This document shows, piece by piece, positions 21,428 to 26,423 of a stretch of DNA of 26,423 nt (the first letter of the stretch is position 1; each line of letters starts with the position of its first letter). The DNA lies in the NCBI GenBank assembly GCA_043801445.1, contig JAZDMB010000026.1:1-26423 (forward strand). The letters are read 5' to 3'. Origin of the DNA: JAZDFP01 sp043801445. Its GTDB lineage: Bacteria; Planctomycetota; MHYJ01; JACQXL01. The notes below the pieces were generated by a model. The model saw nothing but the letters and a program-made list of their open reading frames with translations. It had not been told where the DNA came from and ran no database searches. The translations under genes were made by a program, and so were the position numbers.

Positions 21428-23914
21428 ATGTATGACTTCAAGACGATAGAATCTAAATGGCGTGACTACTGGAATAAAACAAATCTTTATCAAACGACCG
21501 CTACTCCAAATACGGAGAGAAAATTTTATTTATTGGAGATGTTTGCTTATCCATCAGGCGACATTCATATGGGGCATTTTCGTAATTATACAGTAGGTGA
21601 TGCTTACTGGCGCTATAAAAAAATGCTTGGCATGGATATAATGCATCCGTTTGGTTGGGATGCATTTGGTTTACCGGCTGAAGAAGCGGCAATCAAGCGA
21701 AAGCTTCATCCGCGAGACTGGACGCTTAATAATATCTCTAAATCCAGAAGCACTCTTCAGGCACTTGCGATTTCTTATGATTGGGATAGGGAGGTAATAA
21801 CGTGTTTGCCTGATTACTATAAGTGGACCCAGTGGATATTCCTGCAATTATATAAAAGGGGATTGGTTTATCAATCTGATTCTTTAGTTAATTGGTGTCC
21901 ATCCTGTAAAACGGTTCTGGCAAACGAACAAGTGTCAGAAGGTATCTGTTGGCGTTGTTCGTCAGTGGTAATCAAACGTAACCTGAAACAATGGTTTTTT
22001 AGAATTACTGATTATGCACAGCGGTTACTGGATGATATTGATAAGCTTACTCAATGGCCTGAGAATATTAAGGCAATGCAACGCAATTGGATTGGTAGAA
22101 GCGAAGGCTGTGAAATCAAATTCCAAGTTCCAACCTCTAATCTTCAACTTCCTGTTTTTACTACCAGACCCGATACCATATTTGGCGTCACATTCGTCGC
22201 AATTGCGCCAGAGCACCCGCTGATTGAGAAAATTACTAAACCCGAACAAAAAAAGGCAGTTGAAGAATATATCAAAAAGTCAGGTAACAAATCCGAGATG
22301 GAACGTATTACCGAAGAAGGCGAAAAAGACGGTGTTTTTACCGGTAGTTTTGCCGTTAATCCTCTATCCGGCGAAAAGGTGTACATATTTGTAACTGATT
22401 ATGTTTTATTACATTACGGAACCGGCGTGGTGATGGGCGTTCCGGCACATGACCAGCGCGATTATCTGTTTGCCAAAAAATATAACCTGCCGATTAAGGT
22501 GGTAATCGCAAATCCCAAATCACAAATCACAAATTCCGATCTGACTGAAGCATACACCGAATCGGGGATAATGTTTAATAGTGGTCAATTTAATGGGCTT
22601 GATTCTAACGAAGGTTTAAATAAAATCATTGATTATATCAGTCAGAAGAATATTGGTAGCAGGAAGATTAATTACCGTCTACGTGACTGGCTGATTTCAC
22701 GACAACGTTACTGGGGTGCTCCGATTCCTATGATTCACTGCCCAAAATGCGGCGTCTTGCCGATGGAAGAGGCTAATTTGCCGGTCCTATTGCCAGAAGT
22801 TCAGGATTATATTCCCAAGGGACGTTCGCCGTTGGCAGATGTGCCTGAATTCATGAATGTAAAATGCCATAAATGTGGAAGTGATGCAAAACGCGATCCG
22901 GATACTATGGACACTTTCGTTTGTTCTTCGTGGTATCATCTTAGGTATTCAGACCCAAAAAATGACAAAGAGCCATTTAGTAAAGAAGCTGTTAATAAAT
23001 GGTTGCCCGTGGATTTGTATATCGGCGGTGCGGAACACGCCTGCGGTCATTTAATTTATTTTAGGTTTGTAACTAAGGTTCTGCACGATATGGGCTATCT
23101 CGAATTTGACGAACCGGTAAAACGGCTTTTTAATCATGGTATGGTTTTAGATGGAAAAGGCGAGGTGATGTCTAAATCCAAAAACAATGTCATATCACCC
23201 ATAGAAATAATGGATGAATATGGTATTGATACTAGCAGGATAGCAATGTTTTTTGCCGCACCGTCCGAAGCCGAGTTGCTCTGGAATAACAGAGGGTTAA
23301 TTGGAGCTACAAGATTTCTAAATAGAGTTCATCAATTAGTTGCCGAGGTTGTGGAGTATCCGCTGGAAACGACTTCGGCCGGCAAGCCCGTGCGATCCGA
23401 AATGGAAGCTCTTTATTGTAAGACCCATCAGACCATCAAACAGGTAACCGAGGATATCGAAGCCCTGCATTACAATACAGCCCTTGCCGTTCTTATGGAA
23501 CTGACAAACAATGTTTATGATGTAAAAAATTTATTACGGCATCCGAGCCATGCTGCAAATTATGAAGATTTTAAAGGTTTTATCAGAGAGACCGTGGAGA
23601 CCACGATATTATTATTAGCTCCATTGGCGCCGCATCTGGCTGAGGAATTATGGCAGATGCTGGGCAAAAAGAACAGTATTCACAAGGAGAAATGGCCCAT
23701 ATATAATCCTTCGGCATTACGGACGAAGGAAATAGAAGTTGTCGTTCAGATAAACGGCAAAATACGCTCCAAGATTATTATTTCCGCTAATAGTTCCGAG
23801 GAGAAAACAAAAGAACTGGCGCTGGCGGATAGCAGAATTCAAGAGATACTAAAAGGACAAACACCAAAGAAAGTAATTGTTATTCCTGGACGACTGGTTA
23901 ATATAGTTGCATAA
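21428..23914 (+). CDS. leuS: leucyl-tRNA synthetase
   Basis: An 828-residue class Ia synthetase that charges tRNA-Leu. Present: the HIGH-type motif HMGH (47-50) in EMFAYPSGDIHMGHFRNYT, a zinc-binding pair CPSC/CWRC near 158-178, the CP1 editing domain (about 220-420) with FTTRPDTIFG and GTGVVMGVPAHDQRDY, a second Cys cluster (CPKCG, CHKCG), the KMSKS-type loop VMSKSKNN (580-587; first Lys replaced by Val), and the C-terminal tRNA-binding domain ending VIVIPGRLVNIVA. Two heptamer runs lie inside CP1: 22121-22155 (residues 232-243) and 22504-22538 (residues ~359-371). They replace surface loops and keep the frame. No ribosome site; a heptamer run lies just upstream. Confidence 0.96.
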   Translation: MYDFKTIESKWRDYWNKTNLYQTTATPNTERKFYLLEMFAYPSGDIHMGHFRNYTVGDAYWRYKKMLGMDIMHPFGWDAFGLPAEEAAIKRKLHPRDWTLNNISKSRSTLQALAISYDWDREVITCLPDYYKWTQWIFLQLYKRGLVYQSDSLVNWCPSCKTVLANEQVSEGICWRCSSVVIKRNLKQWFFRITDYAQRLLDDIDKLTQWPENIKAMQRNWIGRSEGCEIKFQVPTSNLQLPVFTTRPDTIFGVTFVAIAPEHPLIEKITKPEQKKAVEEYIKKSGNKSEMERITEEGEKDGVFTGSFAVNPLSGEKVYIFVTDYVLLHYGTGVVMGVPAHDQRDYLFAKKYNLPIKVVIANPKSQITNSDLTEAYTESGIMFNSGQFNGLDSNEGLNKIIDYISQKNIGSRKINYRLRDWLISRQRYWGAPIPMIHCPKCGVLPMEEANLPVLLPEVQDYIPKGRSPLADVPEFMNVKCHKCGSDAKRDPDTMDTFVCSSWYHLRYSDPKNDKEPFSKEAVNKWLPVDLYIGGAEHACGHLIYFRFVTKVLHDMGYLEFDEPVKRLFNHGMVLDGKGEVMSKSKNNVISPIEIMDEYGIDTSRIAMFFAAPSEAELLWNNRGLIGATRFLNRVHQLVAEVVEYPLETTSAGKPVRSEMEALYCKTHQTIKQVTEDIEALHYNTALAVLMELTNNVYDVKNLLRHPSHAANYEDFKGFIRETVETTILLLAPLAPHLAEELWQMLGKKNSIHKEKWPIYNPSALRTKEIEVVVQINGKIRSKIIISANSSEEKTKELALADSRIQEILKGQTPKKVIVIPGRLVNIVA
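22121..22155 (+). repeat. five-unit TTCCAAS-type heptamer run inside leuS
   Basis: Units TTCCAAG, TTCCAAC, CTCTAAT, CTTCAAC and TTCCTGT in one 7-bp phase encode FQVPTSNLQLPV. They occupy the turn just before the conserved TTRPDT of the editing domain, where sequence is variable between species. Confidence 0.6.
22504..22538 (+). repeat. five-unit AATCNCA heptamer run inside leuS
   Basis: Units AATCGCA, AATCCCA, AATCACA, AATCACA and AATTCCG in one 7-bp phase encode IANPKSQITNSD. The same unit type and the same SQITN peptide appear in the met-zincin gene at 11272-11306. Confidence 0.85.
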
Positions 23915-23944
23915 CCTAATAAATATAAATAAGGAGGAAATATA

Positions 23945-25204
23945 ATGGAAAACAAAATGCCGAATCGTTGGTTAGTTATCTTACTGGCTGGTTTTTGTGT
24001 AATGTTAATGCTGGGTATTATTTACTCATGGAGCGTGTTTAAGGTTCCATTGCAGAAAGCTGATGGTCTGTATAAATGGACCGCGCAAGAAACCACTTTG
24101 CCGTTTAGTATTTTTCTGTTGACATTTGCTTTAATGACCATACCGGCTGGCAGATTGCAGGATAAGAAAGGACCAAGAATCGGAGCTTTATTAGGCGGGG
24201 TTCTTATGGGCACCGGATTCATGCTGGCGAGTTTAGTTGGTGTTATCAATAAACCTATTTGGCTGATAGCAGTCTATGGTATTATTGCTGGTGCCGGCTG
24301 CGGACTCGGCTATAATGCGGTCATTCCCTGCATCAGAAAATGGTTTCCAGATAAACCGGGATTAAGTGTCGGTTTGGTTTTAGGCGGTTTTGGTTTAAGT
24401 GCGTTCGTTTTTTCCAAAATTGCCACGTCATTAATAGCCTCGCAGGGATTACCCACATCGTTTTTAATATGCGGAATAATAGTTTTGGTTGTGATTATAA
24501 CTGCCGCATTATTCCTGAAAAACCCGCCCGAAGGTTACAAGCCGGCTGGCTGGACTCCGCCGCAGGCGGCTGCCAACAAACCGATTGTTGCCGACTATAC
24601 ATTCAAAGAAGCTTTAAGTTCCTGGCAATTCTATGCGCTCTGGATAATGTTTGCTTTTACAGCCGGCGCAGGACTGGCGGTTATCGGCACAATAAAACCA
24701 TTTGCTACGGCAATGTTCAAGCAGGGAATGACCGGTACCGGCACGGACGTTATTGATAGCTTGGCTACCTGGGCGGTTGGCTTGCTTTCTACTGCTAATG
24801 CCTTGGGCAGGCCCGGCGGTGGATTTTTAATGGACAAAATCGGACGAAAAATCACCATGCTGATTGTCTTTATCATTCAAGCTGTTTTTATGAGTATACT
24901 GGTGTTCTGCAATACGCCCGCGACACTCTTCCCGGTCTTTATCGGTATCGGCTTGATGTTCGGTTCCTGCCTGGCAATATTCCCGGCGGCAACGGGAAGT
25001 TTCTTTGGCACCAAGAACCTGGGTATCATATATGGAGGTGTATTTACCGCCTATGGAGCCGGCGGCTTGATTATGCCGACGGTTTATAATAAAATCTCCG
25101 CTGGTTATGGAGAATATTGGGGATTTCAGATAATGGGTATTCTGTGTGTGGTAGCGGCTCTGGTTGCTTTAATGGTGAAGCATCCGGTTAAGAAAACCAG
25201 TTAA
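23945..25204 (+). CDS. MFS transporter, OFA (oxalate/formate antiporter-like) family
   Basis: A 419-residue inner-membrane transporter with about 12 helices. The opening WLVILLAGFCVMLMLGIIYSWSVF is typical of the OFA family (YxWSVF). The first-loop motif GRLQDKKGPR matches the MFS signature GxLxDxxGxR; a second copy, GGGFLMDKIGRK, follows in the C-terminal half. A central loop (KNPPEGYKPAGWTPP) separates the two six-helix bundles. OFA members exchange oxalate/formate or other monocarboxylates; the substrate cannot be told from sequence. It has a strong ribosome site (AAGGAGG, 7 nt before ATG) 30 bp after leuS, so readthrough from leuS is likely. It ends convergent with the STAS gene. Confidence 0.92.
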   Translation: MENKMPNRWLVILLAGFCVMLMLGIIYSWSVFKVPLQKADGLYKWTAQETTLPFSIFLLTFALMTIPAGRLQDKKGPRIGALLGGVLMGTGFMLASLVGVINKPIWLIAVYGIIAGAGCGLGYNAVIPCIRKWFPDKPGLSVGLVLGGFGLSAFVFSKIATSLIASQGLPTSFLICGIIVLVVIITAALFLKNPPEGYKPAGWTPPQAAANKPIVADYTFKEALSSWQFYALWIMFAFTAGAGLAVIGTIKPFATAMFKQGMTGTGTDVIDSLATWAVGLLSTANALGRPGGGFLMDKIGRKITMLIVFIIQAVFMSILVFCNTPATLFPVFIGIGLMFGSCLAIFPAATGSFFGTKNLGIIYGGVFTAYGAGGLIMPTVYNKISAGYGEYWGFQIMGILCVVAALVALMVKHPVKKTS

Positions 25205-25257
25205 CTGTTTGTCCCGATAGAAAGCACTAATAAAAAATTTAGTAAACAGATTTAGTG

Positions 25258-25289
25258 GATGAAACGGAATTGTAAATATCCGTTTTATC
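25258..25289. terminator. bidirectional hairpin between convergent genes
   Basis: GATGAAACGGA (25258-25268) and TCCGTTTTATC (25279-25289) form an 11-bp stem with one G.T pair and a 10-nt loop. It lies between the stops of the MFS and STAS genes. There is no clean U-tract, but the place suits a shared terminator. The sequence is related to the periodic run at 1385-1418. Confidence 0.5.
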
Positions 25290-25301
25290 TGTTTAATCCG
25301 C

Positions 25302-25622
25302 TTACTTTGGGGTAAAAGAAAAAACATTTGATAAGCCGAGCAATTCCAGCACTTCTTTTACCTTGCTTGTGGGATTGAGCAATACGATACTGCCATTATT
25401 TTCCTGAGCCATTCCGTATACACTGATTAAAACGCCTGCTCCGCCGCTGCATAAATAATCTACCTGAGATAAATCCACAACGAATTTATAAACACCCTGC
25501 TCGACTAACTCGTTAAAAACTTTCTCTAATTTTCCGTAAGAATACGCATCGATGAAACCGTTGAGCAAAACTGTTGCGCTACCGTCCGTGTTTCTTAAGG
25601 TTGTGATTTGTAATTCTTTCAT
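25302..25622 (-). CDS. STAS-domain protein, anti-sigma-factor antagonist-like, phosphosite replaced
   Basis: A 106-residue single STAS domain covering the whole protein: strand ATVLLNGFIDAYS, helix KLEKVFNELVEQG, strand YKFVVDLSQVDYLCSGGAGVL, then GSIVLLNPTSKVKEVLELLGLSNVF. Such proteins in partner-switching pathways bind an anti-sigma factor or kinase and are switched off by phosphorylation of a Ser. In SpoIIAA the region is MDSSGLGV, with the second Ser phosphorylated; here it is LCSGGAGV, so Gly60 sits at that place and only Ser59 remains. No kinase or phosphatase partner is nearby. No good ribosome site is visible. It converges with the MFS gene. Confidence 0.88.
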   Translation of the reverse strand: MKELQITTLRNTDGSATVLLNGFIDAYSYGKLEKVFNELVEQGVYKFVVDLSQVDYLCSGGAGVLISVYGMAQENNGSIVLLNPTSKVKEVLELLGLSNVFSFTPK

Positions 25623-25785
25623 TTCAAATCGATTAAATTAAATCACCCCAGTATTCCGCCAAAAGTATATCGGTATTTTGCCAATATGATAATTTTTTGT
25701 CAAGTAATCTTACTATTATTTTTGAAGATATTTGAGAGGTAAAGAACTCGTAAAACTTATAAGGAAAACACGAATCTCCCGAATT

Positions 25786-25830
25786 AAATCCCCCTCACTC
25801 CCCCTTTGATAAAGGGGGAAGGGGGGATTT
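25786..25830. repeat. long C/G hairpin
   Basis: AAATCCCCC (25786-25794) pairs with GGGGGATTT (25822-25830), and CCCCCTTT (25800-25807) pairs with AAAGGGGG (25811-25818), around a GAT loop with a small internal bulge. This is a strong structure whether read on either strand. Similar C5/G5 hairpins are common as intergenic repeats in bacteria. Confidence 0.7.
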
Positions 25831-25944
25831 GATTTATTCGTGCTATTCGCCGCATTCGTGTTCCTTTTTTTTAAATCTGTGTAACCTGCCCGCCTCAGGC
25901 GGGGTCTCCTTATAATCTTTCGTAATTTATTTGCTCTGTTTTCT

Positions 25945-26020
25945 CTCTGCGTTCTCTGCGCCTCCCCGCCTGAACGAATGTTCATTCGGGCAGGTGTGGC
26001 TACGTTTCTTCTCTTCGCCC
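25945..26020 (-). repeat. dispersed element with nested palindrome, inverted copy 3
   Basis: Complement of the element at 5049-5135: GGCGCAGAGAACGCAGAGA on one side, AAGAGAAGAAACGTAGCCAC on the other, and between them the palindrome CCCGCCTGAACGAAT / ATTCGGGCAGG (25964-25994). Orientation is opposite to copies 1 and 2. Confidence 0.7.
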
Positions 26021-26021
26021 A

Positions 26022-26049
26022 CCTACTTCATACTGTATACTACATGCTA
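26022..26049 (+). repeat. four-unit heptamer run, NNTACTA type
   Basis: CCTACTT, CATACTG, TATACTA, CATGCTA in one 7-bp phase. It directly follows the CTTCTCTTCGCCC end of element copy 3. Confidence 0.65.
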
Positions 26050-26110
26050 TTAATCCGTGTCCATCTGTGTTTCCTTTATTTAATCTGCCTGCCTACTTGG
26101 TGTAATCTGC

Positions 26111-26159
26111 GTAGCGACAGCGGAGTCCCGCCCCAGCGGGGTGGCTATGTTTCTTCTCT
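26111..26159 (-). repeat. dispersed element, inverted copy 4, with a different GC-rich palindrome
   Basis: The end GCTATGTTTCTTCTCTTGCC is shared with copy 3, but the adjoining palindrome is CCCGCCCCAGCGGGGTGGC instead of the CCTGCCCGAAT type. GTAATCTGCGTAGCGAC flanks it on the other side. Confidence 0.55.
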
Positions 26160-26201
26160 TGCCCTATCTCCTACATACTACATACTATATACTACCTACT
26201 G
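26160..26201 (+). repeat. six-unit heptamer run, CATACTA type
   Basis: TGCCCTA, TCTCCTA, CATACTA, CATACTA, TATACTA, CCTACTG in one 7-bp phase. The stop codon of the partial surface protein (26196-26198) lies in the last unit. Confidence 0.75.
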
Positions 26202-26423
26202 TCTTAGCACAACCACATCAAATGTATTATCCGCTATTGCCGGCTGGTTCAGCAAAATTGAAATCCCGGTTCCTTGCGGCAGCCCCGGCAACAGAAACAG
26301 TTGTCTAATCAGCTGGTCCTGATTGGTGGGAATAGAGTAACCTAAAATCACACCGCCATTCAAATCAGGGTCTCCCAAAGGCGGATATAGCCCGCCTACT
26401 TGTAATGCCGGAATTGTGATGCT
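26196..26423 (-). CDS. C-terminal part of a probable exported protein, 5' end beyond the window
   Basis: 75 codons are open from the right edge to the TAG stop at 26196-26198, without needing an internal start. The peptide (SITIPALQVGGLYPPLGDPD onward, ending AIADNTFDVVVLRQ) is rich in Gly, Pro, Leu and Ile and low in charge, like the last beta-rich module of a surface or exported protein. I cannot name a family. The stop codon lies in a heptamer repeat. Confidence 0.55.
   Translation of the reverse strand, partial: SITIPALQVGGLYPPLGDPDLNGGVILGYSIPTNQDQLIRQLFLLPGLPQGTGISILLNQPAIADNTFDVVVLRQ

Larger units (their letters stand above)
25623..26195. other. repeat mosaic without a credible gene
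   Basis: These ~570 bp hold only repeats: a G/C hairpin (25786-25830), CACGAAT-type 9-bp periodic words (about 25838-25865), a perfect palindrome CCCGCCTCAGGCGGG (25889-25903), inverted copies of the GTAGATTCACCGC element, and heptamer runs. Open frames at 25716-25985 and 25978-26322 are translations of this material. Confidence 0.75.

Noticed and set aside
25716..25985. 89-codon open frame on the minus strand
   Set aside because: It is a translation of the C/G hairpin and dispersed repeats, with no ribosome site and no protein-like pattern.
25978..26322. 114-codon open frame on the plus strand
   Set aside because: It covers repeats and then runs antisense to the better supported partial gene at 26196-26423.

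Overview
This window looks like a chromosomal fragment carrying the dnaA region of an uncultured, AT-leaning bacterium. Planctomycetota or a neighbouring lineage is my best guess. The hints are a HEAT-repeat/VWA secreted protein, a large met-zincin lipoprotein, a dnaA-dnaN-DciA(DUF721)-gyrB order with no recF, and a GyrB with a long insertion. This is inference; no 16S rRNA or ribosomal protein marker is present.

Layout. The left edge (1-1156) has minus-strand genes: a start fragment with its own sigma70-like promoter, a small conserved protein lacking its expected C-terminus, and a YdeI/OmpD-associated protein. One membrane-anchored plus-strand hypothetical (1574-2194) follows. From 2330 to 14621 every gene is on the minus strand: a HEAT/VWA secreted protein, two small membrane proteins, a lipoprotein of about ten tandem 36-residue repeats, the overlapping operon rarA - met-zincin lipoprotein - dinG, and a coupled lipoprotein / membrane cyclophilin pair. 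At about 14.6-15.0 kb transcription switches strand, and dnaA, dnaN, dciA, gyrB, moaB-like, leuS and an OFA-type MFS transporter all run on the plus strand to 25204. A STAS protein and the 3' end of a probable surface protein close the window on the minus strand.

How the genes work together. The plus arm starts with chromosome replication (initiator, clamp, helicase-loading factor, gyrase), and the divergent AT-rich gap upstream of dnaA is the best candidate for oriC. The minus arm contains a second DNA-maintenance pair (RarA and DinG) physically coupled to a lipoprotein protease.

The most unusual aspect is repetitive DNA. Gaps are filled with a mosaic of short dispersed elements: a ~60-bp element in three copies, a GTAGATTCACCGC-type element in several copies with a nested GC-rich palindrome, and runs with 7- or 9-bp periodicity. 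Degenerate heptamer runs also occur in frame inside coding sequence: in DinG, twice in the LeuRS editing domain, and just after the lipobox of the met-zincin. The met-zincin run and one LeuRS run have the same unit (AATCNCA) and encode nearly the same peptide. No rRNA, tRNA, CRISPR array, transposase or prophage gene was seen.
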